DNA of 40,468 nt, from contig NZ_JABJWY010000034.1 of NCBI RefSeq assembly GCF_013167215.1, forward strand, positions 1,308,806 to 1,349,273. The letters run 5' to 3'. Each line of letters opens with the position of its first letter. Within the stretch, counting starts at the first letter, position 1. Positions 1 to 9,740 of this stretch are shown in pieces. Source of the stretch: Sphingobacterium prati (GTDB lineage: Bacteria > Bacteroidota > Bacteroidia > Sphingobacteriales > Sphingobacteriaceae). Under the pieces are notes generated by a model. The model had not been told where the DNA came from. It was given only the letters and a program-made list of their open reading frames with translations, and did no database searches. The position numbers were made by a program, and so were the translations under genes.

Positions 1-40
1 CATCTTGCGCTGCACTATTCTTTAATTGGCAGATCGGACT
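1..40 (+). repeat. 40-bp fragment repeated at 28501-28540
   Basis: The first 40 bases are identical to 28501-28540 and diverge at base 41. The internal copy lies in the remnant of a membrane-anchored acyl-carrier-like protein. Here the same reading frame gives SCAALFFNWQIGL followed by LEVY and a stop, so this is a chopped piece of a paralogous gene whose upstream part lies outside the window. The repeat may extend further to the left. Confidence 0.85.
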
Positions 41-520
41 ACTGGAAGTTTACTAAGTTTAATGCGTGTTCGCCATCAATTGAGCGGTTCCCAATAATAT
101 TATTTCTATTTAAAAGATGGAGTTTTCTGCATTGTAATGAATTTCTTAAATTATCTATATGACAGCAACTTACTTTAAAGCGAGAAAAGCCTTTGACTTA
201 GGCACAAATCTGTTCGAATTATGGAATATCCTTAGGCTCAAAAAGGAATAAGAGGATAATCATTTCCTGCTGAAAATATAGAATACCCCCAATAAGCTTC
301 TCTCAGAAGCTATTACCTTTGTCATCTAGAATACTGTCTACGAAAGCAAATCTCCTCGGAAAAAGAGTTCTTTTTACTGTGTATGTCAAATCGCCTCCAA
401 TAGATACTTTAATCTGGATTACTTTGATGACCGAAAAACAAGGAAAATATAAAGGGGAAGCACCAGATTGTCATCCAGTCAAAAATTTTGTATATTTAGC
501 CCACAGTACCAACTAGAAAC
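41..520. other. Gene-poor stretch at window start
   Basis: I see no convincing gene here. An open frame at 319-516 (65 codons) can only start at TTG, lacks a clear ribosome binding site and matches no family I recognise. The stretch is AT-rich and probably decayed sequence between the acyl-carrier-like fragment and the small gene at 521. Confidence 0.5.
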
Positions 521-697
521 ATGGACAATAATTTTCCGGAAATAATGCAAGAGGAAGAGGAACATATCCTTAAATCCTACCCGGCTGGGGATACTGCGCA
601 TCCTGACTGGTACATTTACGAATATGGCAACCATAGAAAGGTACTTGTGGAAGTCAACCATGAAACAGGTAAAGTGCATTTCCTGAGGGAACTTTGA
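521..697 (+). CDS. Small acidic protein, 58 aa, unknown function
   Basis: ATG at 521 to TGA at 695-697 encodes 58 residues. The N-terminal half is acidic and helical (run of Glu around residues 10-14). The second half looks like a small beta unit, with an aromatic WYIYEYG segment followed by KVLVEVNHETGKVHFL. Codon use and the alternating hydrophobic pattern look like a real protein. The 76-codon frame on the opposite strand (479-709) appears to be its shadow. It sits about 80 bp upstream of the methyltransferase on the same strand. I do not recognise a named family and cannot assign a function. No strong Shine-Dalgarno sequence is visible, which is common in Bacteroidota. Confidence 0.5.
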   Translation: MDNNFPEIMQEEEEHILKSYPAGDTAHPDWYIYEYGNHRKVLVEVNHETGKVHFLREL

Positions 698-775
698 GAA
701 TAGATTCATAATATTCCAGAGGCATTTTATGTAGCCTGGCCTTCGTTTTCCATTTCACCCAAGACAAAATTGACA

Positions 776-1372
776 ATGATCTTTAAGCTTTTACGTTCCG
801 GTATATCTATAGATGACAGCAGATTCAATGACCTTTATCCAGACCACATAAAAGAACTTGCTGGACGCCACTGGACACCGTTAGATGTAGCAGAAATGGC
901 CGCACGGTATCTTGTTGAACAATCCGGTGACAGAATTCTTGATATCGGTTCGGGGGCAGGAAAATTCTGTCTTATCGGGGCTTCCTGTACTGGGGGCATG
1001 TTCTATGGGGTGGAACAGCGGGAATCACTGGTCAAGATATCCAGCAGCCTTGCTAGAAAACATAATATCCAAAATGTAAAATTTATACATGCTAACATTG
1101 ACCAGATATCTTTTGATGATTTCGATGCCTTTTATTTTTACAATTCTTTCTTTGAAAACCTGGATACATCCTGCCCGATAGACAATACAATCTTACCGAG
1201 TATCAAACTCTACGACCGCTATACGCGCTACCTCTGGGACCAGCTCGGCAGGACGCCGGCCGGAACGAGAGTCGTTTCCTATTACAGCGGATCGGATGAG
1301 ATCCCTGAAAGCTTCGATCTCGAATATACTGCTTTTAATGGTTATCTCAACTTTTGGCGCAAAAGTGTTTAG
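776..1372 (+). CDS. Class I SAM-dependent methyltransferase-like protein
   Basis: This 198-residue protein carries a glycine-rich SAM-binding motif I (ILDIGSGAGKFCLIG, about residues 54-68). An acidic residue follows at the end of the second strand (YGVEQR), and a motif-II/post-II region (FIHANIDQISFDDFDAFYFYN) ends in an aromatic pocket. I start it at ATG 776; a frame extension to TTG 770 adds only two residues. It resembles small Rossmann-fold methyltransferases, and the LYDRYTRYLWDQL segment could bind substrate. No neighbour indicates the substrate. The fold is well supported, the target molecule is unknown. It converges on the DUF1275 gene. Confidence 0.75.
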   Translation: MIFKLLRSGISIDDSRFNDLYPDHIKELAGRHWTPLDVAEMAARYLVEQSGDRILDIGSGAGKFCLIGASCTGGMFYGVEQRESLVKISSSLARKHNIQNVKFIHANIDQISFDDFDAFYFYNSFFENLDTSCPIDNTILPSIKLYDRYTRYLWDQLGRTPAGTRVVSYYSGSDEIPESFDLEYTAFNGYLNFWRKSV

Positions 1373-1405
1373 TAAGAGGGGCTCCAAAGCAACCTCAAAA
1401 ACATA

Positions 1406-2128
1406 TTATCTATTTCGGTGTTTTCTGACGGAACGATAATACACGATCAGTAAACGGTCATAATAAAGAGCTGCAAATAGGATGGAAACGGGCAGCAGGA
1501 GTGTTTTTCTTCCAAGCCAGCCAAATAGAAAAGCTCCGGCAATTCCTCCCAGGAAAAATCCGGTCACGATTATTCCCCTGAGCATGATCGAATTCCTAAG
1601 ACGGCTCCGGTCATTCGGGCCCCTATAAAAAATAAGCTGCGACAGCTCTATGCCCAGATCGGTGAAAAGGCCAGTCAGGTGCGTGGTACGAACCACAGAT
1701 CCCGATATCTTTGTAACCAGGGCATTTTGCAGACCCATGGCAAGAAGCAATATACAGGAAAACAGCACAGAGGATCCGTGGCCCATAAACTCTGATACTG
1801 CAACAGCACCAAGCAATAGAATCTCTATGGAAAGCGGTAACACATAGGAGAAATGATCCGTATTTTTAGATGTGAGCTCCATGGAGGTATTGGCAAGAAA
1901 AGCCCCAAGAAAAAAAGAACTTACATAGAGCATGCTGAGAAGCACTAGCCGGTAACTGTGGAGATATAGGTCTTCAGAGAGAAAGGCAAAATGTCCGGTA
2001 ACATTTGTTGTCAATGTTCCAAATGCAAGGACACCGACAATATTGACAACACCGGCCACTGCCGACAATAACGCGGCAAGCTTGATATTGTGCTGAAAAG
2101 TCCTTCCTTTATTTCTGTGTCTGAACAT
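1406..2128 (-). CDS. DUF1275 (YoaK-type) integral membrane protein
   Basis: This 240-residue inner-membrane protein has about six hydrophobic segments, starting at residues 17-38. The family signature region follows them (LAFGTLTTNVTGHFAFL, about residues 34-50). A second conserved block, AMGLQNALVTKISGSVVRTTHLTG, lies at about residues 130-153. In the DUF1275/YoaK family these Asn/Thr/Gly-rich segments are typical and the proteins are predicted transporters of unknown substrate. Length matches the family (about 220-250). It is transcribed alone, convergent with the methyltransferase. No regulatory site is obvious upstream. Confidence 0.85.
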   Translation of the reverse strand: MFRHRNKGRTFQHNIKLAALLSAVAGVVNIVGVLAFGTLTTNVTGHFAFLSEDLYLHSYRLVLLSMLYVSSFFLGAFLANTSMELTSKNTDHFSYVLPLSIEILLLGAVAVSEFMGHGSSVLFSCILLLAMGLQNALVTKISGSVVRTTHLTGLFTDLGIELSQLIFYRGPNDRSRLRNSIMLRGIIVTGFFLGGIAGAFLFGWLGRKTLLLPVSILFAALYYDRLLIVYYRSVRKHRNR

Positions 2129-2902
2129 AACCTAATATAATGGGAATTTGAAGCTGATGATCGCCGGTCAAAATAAGAAGAAATTTCTACAAAAATTACA
2201 TATATCTCGAGTGCAGCAATCTCTACCGAACTGAATCATATCTTACAGAGTACAAAGAAATCGCCTGTTTTATCCGAGTGTTTCATGAGCCTATAAGGTG
2301 TATACGCTGTATAATTATAAAGTCTTTTTTACTTTTAAAACATCTGTCAACCGAAACTACCTCTGTATGGTAGAAACGGAATTCCCTTTCTACATATATG
2401 GAGTCGTAAAAAATTACCAGCCGGTCCAGGATAATCTGATCTATATCACTACTGATTAGCATGTTGATTTGTTGTTGTTCGAAAACCGAGACATTGCTTC
2501 ATCCAGCAATAAATCCCCCCGTGAAAAAGAAATGTTGGCGTAGCTTGAGAGAAGAATTACGTTGAACAATGCTTTCAACGACAAATTTAAAACAAAATTG
2601 TGTCACACAGAAAAAAGCAATGTTGTTTTTTAGTCAATGCGCAGTGATCCAAAAAGGTCAATTGTTATATAGGCTAATGAAATGTAATTTACTATTTAAT
2701 GGATTGTACGCAAAAGATACCTGTGATTGTTCCGATCCGCCGCATGAAGAATTAAAAATAATAGACACAGGCTCCTGACACCCGGCCCATTATTTCAAAT
2801 TTCTCTAATCGTAATGGATAGCTGTATAACACAGCTAACACTTGAAGTTGCTACATTTGAGTGGACATTAAGTTAAGAGAATTTTAATAACTTAACAGAC
2901 AT
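2129..2902. other. Long intergenic stretch with possible decayed reading frame
   Basis: There is no intact gene in these roughly 770 bases. On the plus strand from about 2371 a frame reads like protein (for example FYIYGVVKNYQPVQDN and HVDLLLFENRDIASS) but is interrupted by TAG at about 2457 and again at about 2538, so it may be a degraded gene. The 69-codon frame at 2569-2778 is Cys- and Lys-rich and unconvincing. The stretch ends at the IS3-like orfA remnant. Confidence 0.35.
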
Positions 2903-3192
2903 ATGTCAAGAGAAAGAAAAGTTTATACCAAAGAGTTCAAACTGATGAGTGTTGAACTGAGCAACACGCGTAGTGACCTTAGCACACTGGCTAGGGAATT
3001 AGATATTACCCCAGAATTATTGTATAGGTGGCGCAAGGAACATTCGACAAAACAAGAAAATAGTTTCCCCTGTAATGGAAAAGTTATCTGAGTGAAGGCG
3101 AACAGGAATTAGCACGACTAAGAAAAGAACTTCGGGAGACACAGATAGAACGGGATATATTAAAGAAGGCTGTAAGCACCTTCTCCAGTTAA
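2903..3192 (+). pseudogene. IS3-family transposase OrfA, frameshifted remnant
   Basis: The first 62 codons encode the OrfA helix-turn-helix of IS3-type elements: RKVYTKEFKLMSVELS, then LARELDITPELLYRWRKEH. At 3089-3091 the frame meets TGA. Shifting one base restores [20 protein letters not shown] and [12 protein letters not shown] to a TAA at 3190-3192, the leucine-zipper tail typical of OrfA. The simplest explanation is loss of one C in the sequence around 3088. No orfB (DDE catalytic subunit) follows, so the element cannot encode a transposase. The IS ends were not recognised with certainty. Confidence 0.85.
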
Positions 3193-3212
3193 CGGATAAA
3201 TAATAGTACGCA

Positions 3213-3335
3213 ATGAATAAACCTACTGAAAATGTAATAAAGCAAATCATGGGACAACGGCAAATTTCTATATTGATCCATGGATTGGCTTGGCTCATTT
3301 TTTTGTCTTTCCCGATTTTATTTTTGATACTCTGA
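3213..3335 (+). pseudogene. Short membrane-protein N-terminus, possibly sensor-kinase fragment
   Basis: ATG 3213 to TGA 3333 gives 40 residues: a polar start (MNKPTENVIKQIMGQRQ) and one hydrophobic helix (ILIHGLAWLIFLSFPILFLI). This layout and the LAWLIFLSFP wording resemble the first transmembrane helix of LytS/YehU-type histidine kinases of Bacteroidota, but nothing of the kinase follows. It lies directly after the IS3 remnant, so it may be a gene cut by the element. The assignment is a guess from one helix. Confidence 0.3.
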
Positions 3336-3446
3336 TCACCCTGAAATATTTCATAATGCTTCTACCTTCCATACTTTCATTAGAGTTAGACCGTTAAAGA
3401 TATGACAATTCAACCTATTTTAATACGGGACTTACGCCGTCATCGT

Positions 3447-3486
3447 AAATAATGGGTACCATAATTGATTATGGTACCCATTATTT
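3447..3486. terminator. Perfect 18-bp hairpin closing uptake locus 1
   Basis: Bases 3447-3464 are the exact reverse complement of 3469-3486, with a TTGA loop. The right arm is followed on the plus strand by ATTTTTT. The hairpin sits 11 bp beyond the stop codon of the minus-strand TlpA gene, so it most likely ends the sigma-FecR-SusCD-TlpA transcript. The T-run lies on the plus-strand side, so it may act in both directions. Confidence 0.8.
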
Positions 3487-3497
3487 ATTTTTTGAGT

Positions 3498-4610
3498 TTA
3501 CATTTTATTTTTATATTCGGCCAATTTCTTCTTGTACTCTTCCACCGTATAATCCATAACAGTACCGACCATTTCTCCGTCTTTAAGTGCTTTTTCAGCT
3601 ATCGCTAAAGCTTTAGCTTGATTATCCACCGCTTTTGCATATTGACCAGCTTTTGCATAACAGGTTGCCAATGCATCTAAAATCAATGGATTGCTCACTT
3701 CTGTCGTGCTGCCAAAATTGTCTGCCACCCATGCATAGGTATCTTTGGAAAGGTTATCTGTTTTATACACCTCTCCCAGAAATAACGATGGTGCAGTTTT
3801 ATATTCTTTTTGAAATTCTATAGCAAAGGCAATGGCTTGCTTCTCATCTACATCGGTCAACAATGTTTTAAATTTAAGAAGACTCATGGAAATTTTAAAG
3901 TCTGGCTTTTCAGCAACCAATTTATCCATTAACTCAAATGCTCTTTTGTGATCTTTAGCCGTTAAAGCCTCCTGAATTGGATTGAACATAGCCATCATAG
4001 CCTCACTTTCCTCCCGGGCCTTCTGAGCAGCTTTATCAGACTTTTCCTTGAACACCTTCATATCATAAGACCCAGCTAATACTTGTGGAATGATAGAATC
4101 CAATTGCCCCGGGTGCCCAACCCAAATAATATGATTTTCTTTGACTATAAAACTCGCTGGTATTCCGTTTTGCCCAGCTGCACGCAGCCATTTATTACCC
4201 ATACCCTGGTCTTTATCATCGACAATAACACTATAACCCATATTGGCATCATTCCCACGCACGAATTTTTCCACCGCCGGAACTACCGTTTCGTAAGACT
4301 GACCTTTTGGAATCTTTTCCCATACATTGACACCTACAAAGGTAATCTTACCTTCATATTGTTTTTGTAAAACGGTAAGATGAGGCATAGCTGCTTTACA
4401 AGGGCTACACCAGGTAGCCCAAAACTCCATCACATAGATTTGCGCTGGATCAAACGAGTCGAACTGTTTCCCTTTCAACCACTTCGAATAGCTGATTGCC
4501 GGGGCGGGATCACCTACATTTAACTTTCCACTTGTCTGTGCATAGCCGCCAATAGCAAACATTGATAATGTGAAGATCAGGATGCAGCTTATTATAGAAT
4601 GCTTTTTCAT
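3498..4610 (-). CDS. TlpA-family thioredoxin-like lipid-exported protein of uptake locus 1
   Basis: This 370-residue protein has a signal peptide (residues 1-24, ending GGYAQ) and a TlpA-like thioredoxin domain with the redox motif WATWCSPCK (Cys68 and Cys71). The cis-proline region is NGIPASFIV. A helical C-terminal half of about 180 residues, rich in Lys and Ala, follows the domain. Family members are periplasmic or envelope thiol-disulfide reductases. Here it is the last gene of the locus, 24 bp after SusD, and is probably co-transcribed. Its likely job is reduction or protection of cysteines in the envelope, or of the imported ligand, which is an inference from position. The C-terminal extension is longer than in single-domain TlpA proteins and may bind a partner. 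Export is predicted; I see no lipobox. Confidence 0.85.
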   Translation of the reverse strand: MKKHSIISCILIFTLSMFAIGGYAQTSGKLNVGDPAPAISYSKWLKGKQFDSFDPAQIYVMEFWATWCSPCKAAMPHLTVLQKQYEGKITFVGVNVWEKIPKGQSYETVVPAVEKFVRGNDANMGYSVIVDDKDQGMGNKWLRAAGQNGIPASFIVKENHIIWVGHPGQLDSIIPQVLAGSYDMKVFKEKSDKAAQKAREESEAMMAMFNPIQEALTAKDHKRAFELMDKLVAEKPDFKISMSLLKFKTLLTDVDEKQAIAFAIEFQKEYKTAPSLFLGEVYKTDNLSKDTYAWVADNFGSTTEVSNPLILDALATCYAKAGQYAKAVDNQAKALAIAEKALKDGEMVGTVMDYTVEEYKKKLAEYKNKM

Positions 4611-4634
4611 TATTATTATTTGTTTTTGTATTTA

Positions 4635-6053
4635 TTAATAGTTCTGTGTGAGTGTGGGATTAAACTGGGTGGCGCTCTGTGGAAATGACAAGATCCATAG
4701 CGGCGAATTAGGCTTTAAGACATAGGTCTTACCTCCAATAGTTCTATTGATGGTTTCTGCATAAGCCGCTTCGGTATTCCAGCGCTTTACATCGACAAAA
4801 TTGCGCCAGGTAAATAGAAATTCTATCCGTGAGACTTTCTTCAGATAGGCCATCGCCTCGGTGGCATCTTTCACCACGAGTGGAGCATACACTTCTGGCG
4901 CAATGCGACGGACCCGGATCTTTTCAATTTCCTCCATACCAGCAGAAAGTTTATTGCTGCGGATCAAACACTCGGCTTTCATAAGCACGAGATCTGACAC
5001 GGTCATTCCGGCACTATTTCCTTCATAACTAATCGCAATCCAGGCAGGGATATCAGGAAGCCCTACATATAGAAAACCATTTTGATAATTATATACATTG
5101 GTGTAATCCTTAATGATATTGCCTGGCTCATAGTAATCTTTTAGTATCTCATAAGTAGGCGTGAGCAAAGACGGATCGAATGTATTGGAAAATGCATAAA
5201 ACAAATTGTCCTGGGCAGCGAGGCCATTTCGGCTCAGAACGCGATTAGCCTTAACAGGTTCTGTCAGCAGATAACGGTGATCTTCTAAATTGTTATTGAT
5301 AGCTAGTACGCTATTTACGGCTTCTAATGCGCCGGTGTAATTGCGTAGAGACATCAAAATTTTTGCCTTTAACGCATATGCAAATCCTTGCCCAAACCGC
5401 ATGCTATTTTTAGGCCGCTCAGGCAATGCTCCTGTCGCCATTGCAGCATCAATATCTGCAAGCATCTTGTCGTAAACCTCCTGCACTGTTACTTTGGGGT
5501 TTATCTTCTCAAAGTTAATATCAGTGACATAGGGAATACCACCATCTGTTGATGCTGTGGCAGGATCATAAGCTTTTGCATACATATTGACCAGAAGGAA
5601 ATGCATAAAGGATCTAAGCACATAAGCCTCTGCCTTGAGTCGCTCCAAAAGTTTTTTGTCACCGCTTGCCTGATCAGCATTGGCTAATACAATATTGGCG
5701 ACCATCGCAATATTTTTATACAACCCATCGTATCGTGCATCTGTAGGGGTAAGTGCGGCACGGTCGGCAGCTTCGTCATAGGTCAACAATACTTTGTCCA
5801 TCGTCAGGACATTAGATGAAATGACATTCGGAACGTTGTATGCCAAGAGATACATATCGTTGACAATCAAAGAAAGCCTATTCATATTAAAGGCGTTCCC
5901 CGAAAAGTTTACATTCATTAACTGGTCAAGGTCATCGGCACGGTCTAGAAGATTCTGGCCTTTAGGTACAAAATCGGTGTATTTTGCGCATCCATTCATC
6001 CCAAAAATGGAAATCACAAGCGCTAAGAGGTATAGTTTAAAGTTTATTCTCAT
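4635..6053 (-). CDS. SusD/RagB-family outer-membrane lipoprotein, locus 1
   Basis: I start this 472-residue protein at ATG 6053, giving a lipoprotein signal (ALVISIFGMNGC, Cys22). A longer frame to 6137 would overlap the SusC gene and bury the signal peptide. SusD proteins are surface-exposed lids on SusC barrels and bind the incoming ligand. Typical features include the N-terminal helical TPR-like core (for example ERLKAEAYVLRSFMHFLLVNMY) and the C-terminal block LFTWRNFVDVKRWN, ending FNPTLTQNY. The gene starts 4 bp after the SusC stop codon, so the two are translationally close and surely in one operon. The ligand is unknown. Confidence 0.93.
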   Translation of the reverse strand: MRINFKLYLLALVISIFGMNGCAKYTDFVPKGQNLLDRADDLDQLMNVNFSGNAFNMNRLSLIVNDMYLLAYNVPNVISSNVLTMDKVLLTYDEAADRAALTPTDARYDGLYKNIAMVANIVLANADQASGDKKLLERLKAEAYVLRSFMHFLLVNMYAKAYDPATASTDGGIPYVTDINFEKINPKVTVQEVYDKMLADIDAAMATGALPERPKNSMRFGQGFAYALKAKILMSLRNYTGALEAVNSVLAINNNLEDHRYLLTEPVKANRVLSRNGLAAQDNLFYAFSNTFDPSLLTPTYEILKDYYEPGNIIKDYTNVYNYQNGFLYVGLPDIPAWIAISYEGNSAGMTVSDLVLMKAECLIRSNKLSAGMEEIEKIRVRRIAPEVYAPLVVKDATEAMAYLKKVSRIEFLFTWRNFVDVKRWNTEAAYAETINRTIGGKTYVLKPNSPLWILSFPQSATQFNPTLTQNY

Positions 6054-6057
6054 GATC

Positions 6058-9000
6058 TTAAAAATTTGCATTGATTCCAAAGACAAACGAAGTCTGAAGA
6101 GGCGCACCACCGGTCTCAGGATCGATGTGAACATCACTTTGTCTGATCCATAGTGACCTCGGATTATCGACCTGAAAACGTAGCCTGAGATTTTTGGCCT
6201 TGATTCGGTTCGCTAAATTCGACGGTAAAAGATAACCTAAAGCAATATTCCTGATTTTAATAAAATCTGCCCTGCGCACTAGATTGTCTGAATAATAATA
6301 TTGGTTCGTTGGTGCTAATTGATAATACTGGCCACTTCCCGGTATGTCGGTATCAGTATTTTCCGGTGTCCAGCTATCCAATAAATAGGAAGGCATAGCA
6401 CCATAATTGGCCGATCGATAGGCCAAGGGTACTGGCCTTGCTCTAAAATAGTGCCCGCCATAATACATTGCAAAAACACTGAGGGTAAAACCTTTATATG
6501 AAAAATCATTATTGAAACCCATGTTGATCTTAAGGTCACCACTACCTGAAAAGACAACAGCATCTGCCTCCGTCGGCCCTAATGTTGTCTTGGTCGGTAC
6601 ACCGGCAGTATTATACCACTGTGCCATTCCCATATCATCGAGTCCAGCAAAACGGAAAGAGAATAATGAATTTACAGGGTACCCTCTACGGTACGAATCG
6701 CCGGCTGCCAGCGTAATCGGATTTCTGGTCAATTCATCGACATCAGTAATACGGTTTTGATTATAAGCACCGGTTAAATTACTTGTCCAGCCAAATGTTT
6801 CCCGTGACGTGGCTCTAAACCAATCATAGCTCAGATTAAATTCAACACCATTATTAACCATACTGGCATTGTTAATCACCATGGAAGCAAAACCTTCGGA
6901 CGGATCCAATCTTTTCTGTGCAAATAGATCTGTTCCCTTACGACGGTACCAATCTATGGTACCTCTTAGCCGGCTTTCCAAAAGACTAAAATCTATACCC
7001 ATATTTGCTGTCGCTGTTTTTTCCCAGCGTAATTGTGGGTTTGGTGGATTGGAGACTGTAGCATTGGGTTCCTGTGTTAGATTATTGATCCCCGCTGTCC
7101 CTACCAAGAGCGCACTCACGTTGCGAATATTTCCAGTAAGCCCGTAAGATGATCTAATCTTTAGATAATTTATCCAGGAATATTGCTTGATGAAATCTTC
7201 ATTGGAAGCAACCCACGAAACGCCGATTGACCACAGTGGGCGCCCTCTATATTTTTCATCGCCCCCAAAGAGATCGGCGTAATCTTTACGTAAGGAACCA
7301 AAAAGATTATATTTTTGATCATAAGTATAAGTCAGATTAGCATACCCAGAGGCAAAACGATGCATGATGTCTTTTTGCAGCCCCATGGATACTGCCTCTG
7401 CAAAATGATATTGATATAAGGGATAGTTCAGGTCCCAAAGGGTGCCCATTTTTTTCTCGTCCATTGCATCAAAATTAACGGTATTGGTCAGCTGGGTCTG
7501 CAACTGATCATCATAGCCTAACAGGATCCCATTCGTACCATGGGATCGCGTTTGGCGAAATTCCATACCCGCCAATGCAATGAAGCGATGTTTATTAAAA
7601 GTACGGTCAAAATTGGCCTGCAAACGTGCCGTATAATTGGGACTACGTAAATGAGATGTGGCCAATTTTCCGCCTTTTGGAATATAAGATGGGTAGGAAA
7701 CAGCTTTCGTTACAGGATCTTCATACCGATAAGTGTACACATTATGCAACCATCGCATCGTATAACTATCTTCTTCCGAATAACCCGATACATCTGTGCG
7801 GATATCTTCATATTGGAACATCGGCTGCAAAGACAAACCATTGAAAGGTCTGATATTTAAATTTAAATAATACCGGGTATTTAGTGTATTGGTATTCACA
7901 AAATCGCGTTCCAATTCGTCCATGTGATTGAACAACGCGGACTGTAGTTCTGGTTGGCTCTCGGTAATAGTGTTATAGACATTAAAACGATTGTTTGTAT
8001 AGTATGCTCTGCTACCATCATCATTGAACAATCTGAAATAAGAAGGAACATTAAAAGGGGTAAGTGCAAATTGGTTATTGTGAGTGCGAGCCCTCCCGAT
8101 GACACTATTGATGCCGTAATCGATATCAAGCCACTTATCTACACTATAACCGCCTTTATAGTGTAAATTAATACGGCGATCAAATGCATTAATAATACTT
8201 TTATTGTCATTCATATAATTTAATACAAAGCTATTTTGAGCTTTACCGGTATTTGTCCGTAAGGCCAGATTGTATTGTTGGGTTACACCTTTCAGCAGGA
8301 CATGATCATGATATTCTTTTGCAAAATCATTCTCCTTATAATTTTTTAATCGTGCATCGAGCTCAGATTGATTAATGCGATTGGTGTTGAGTTGATAATA
8401 TGCATATTGGACAGGGGTAATTGCCTGCCCGGTGGCGATATTACTTTCAAAATCTTGAATAGGTTGCTTAACTGTTCCACTGCCGCCACTGAACCACCAT
8501 TTATAATAAGTGCTCTCCCAGTCTACCTGCTGGCGCGGCGACATAAAATTGTTATAGCTATAATCCGGTTTTTCGGTAACTGTCACATTGGCCGAAGCTT
8601 CAACAGTGGTTCTCCCCTTTTCTGTTGCTTTTTTTGTCGATATGACAATCACTCCATTGGAGGCCCTGGCACCATATATGGCTGCAGCCGCAGCATCTTT
8701 TAACACGGTCACCGTTTCTACATCATAGGGATTGACATCCGCAATGGATCCTTCGATCGGCAAACCATCGACAACAACCAAAATACCTGTTGAAGCCTCC
8801 ATTGTGCTCGTACCGCGAATAGTAGCCTTGCCTTGATACTGTACCAAGCCGGGAACGATGCCTTCGAGATTGTCCATCACGTTGATGCTATTGCGTTTTT
8901 CGATATCTTTGCTGGTCACAGTAGTCACGGAACCGGTAATATTTTCTCTACTGATCTTTTGAAAACCGGTATTGACAACTGTTACTTCGTCCAGACTGCG

Positions 9001-9651
9001 CAGCGTAGGCTTCATGTTGATGATCATATACTCTTTTTGCGCTAATTGTCCAGCTGTCACTGTCGTTTCGCTGGTTTCGTAGCCCACATAGCTCACCTCA
9101 AGAATATCATTGACCTCAAGCCGATCAAAACGAAAGAAACCTTTGTTGTCTGTAGCTGAGACCTGATTGGTTCTTTTTATTTTCACTGTAGCACCAGCCA
9201 AAGGGATAGACTTGTCTCCCACCACCAAACCTGCTAATCCTTGCTGCATGCTCAGCCCGCTATCAGTCGATTCATCTTTTAACTTAGGCTTCTTTAGGCT
9301 TGTTATCACAACGGACTTTCCTTCAATAGAGAAGGCGAGGTCACGCCCCTTCGTAAGTGATTGCAGAGCCTGATCAAGACTTATGTTCTGAAGATCGAGA
9401 TGAATCGACCGATGTTGTTGAAAAATAGCTTTGTCCAGCAAAAAGTCATATCCCGTCTGTTGCCGCAGCTGTTTTATGATCTGTTCTAAGGAGGCATTTC
9501 GCTCCATTATCGTGACACGTTGTGCATACGAGGCCCCGTAGGTATGCATCAACATACATGTCATGATAAAAAAAACTAATTTCATAATAAATAGTAGTTT
9601 AGGTAAAGGCCGCATGGGGTAAAAAACACCCAATAGCACATTTTTTTTCAT
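6058..9651 (-). CDS. SusC/RagA TonB-dependent transporter with STN signalling domain, locus 1
   Basis: This 1197-residue outer-membrane transporter has a signal region (residues 1-44) and an STN domain (about 48-118) of the kind that signals to FecR. A carboxypeptidase-regulatory-like beta domain follows (about 138-213), then a plug (about 225-340) containing VVVDGLPIEG and LKDAAAAAIYGARASNG, the SusC signature. The beta-barrel ends in FVFGINANF with a terminal Phe. It would import ligand across the outer membrane using TonB energy and report ligand binding through STN to the FecR gene upstream (170 bp away). ATG 9651 is used; Met13 and Met23 are possible alternative starts, and the signal peptide would remain intact with either. 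Confidence 0.94.
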   Translation of the reverse strand: MKKNVLLGVFYPMRPLPKLLFIMKLVFFIMTCMLMHTYGASYAQRVTIMERNASLEQIIKQLRQQTGYDFLLDKAIFQQHRSIHLDLQNISLDQALQSLTKGRDLAFSIEGKSVVITSLKKPKLKDESTDSGLSMQQGLAGLVVGDKSIPLAGATVKIKRTNQVSATDNKGFFRFDRLEVNDILEVSYVGYETSETTVTAGQLAQKEYMIINMKPTLRSLDEVTVVNTGFQKISRENITGSVTTVTSKDIEKRNSINVMDNLEGIVPGLVQYQGKATIRGTSTMEASTGILVVVDGLPIEGSIADVNPYDVETVTVLKDAAAAAIYGARASNGVIVISTKKATEKGRTTVEASANVTVTEKPDYSYNNFMSPRQQVDWESTYYKWWFSGGSGTVKQPIQDFESNIATGQAITPVQYAYYQLNTNRINQSELDARLKNYKENDFAKEYHDHVLLKGVTQQYNLALRTNTGKAQNSFVLNYMNDNKSIINAFDRRINLHYKGGYSVDKWLDIDYGINSVIGRARTHNNQFALTPFNVPSYFRLFNDDGSRAYYTNNRFNVYNTITESQPELQSALFNHMDELERDFVNTNTLNTRYYLNLNIRPFNGLSLQPMFQYEDIRTDVSGYSEEDSYTMRWLHNVYTYRYEDPVTKAVSYPSYIPKGGKLATSHLRSPNYTARLQANFDRTFNKHRFIALAGMEFRQTRSHGTNGILLGYDDQLQTQLTNTVNFDAMDEKKMGTLWDLNYPLYQYHFAEAVSMGLQKDIMHRFASGYANLTYTYDQKYNLFGSLRKDYADLFGGDEKYRGRPLWSIGVSWVASNEDFIKQYSWINYLKIRSSYGLTGNIRNVSALLVGTAGINNLTQEPNATVSNPPNPQLRWEKTATANMGIDFSLLESRLRGTIDWYRRKGTDLFAQKRLDPSEGFASMVINNASMVNNGVEFNLSYDWFRATSRETFGWTSNLTGAYNQNRITDVDELTRNPITLAAGDSYRRGYPVNSLFSFRFAGLDDMGMAQWYNTAGVPTKTTLGPTEADAVVFSGSGDLKINMGFNNDFSYKGFTLSVFAMYYGGHYFRARPVPLAYRSANYGAMPSYLLDSWTPENTDTDIPGSGQYYQLAPTNQYYYSDNLVRRADFIKIRNIALGYLLPSNLANRIKAKNLRLRFQVDNPRSLWIRQSDVHIDPETGGAPLQTSFVFGINANF

Positions 9652-9740
9652 ACTTTTGTTTTGGTTAAATGGTTCATGTCTGATTAGTGTCGTTCGTTTT
9701 TAATGGGCATCTTTTGGGCAGCATCATTTTTCTTTTATAG

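Noticed and set aside
319..516. 65-codon plus-strand frame
   Set aside because: It starts only at TTG, has no ribosome binding site and no recognisable family.
479..709. 76-codon minus-strand frame
   Set aside because: It overlaps the better plus-strand small gene at 521-697 and looks like its shadow.
2569..2778. 69-codon frame with several Cys residues
   Set aside because: Composition and context do not look coding, and no homology is recognised.
6500..9400. Numerous antisense frames within the locus 1 SusC gene
   Set aside because: They overlap a strong 1197-aa gene and show no independent coding signal.
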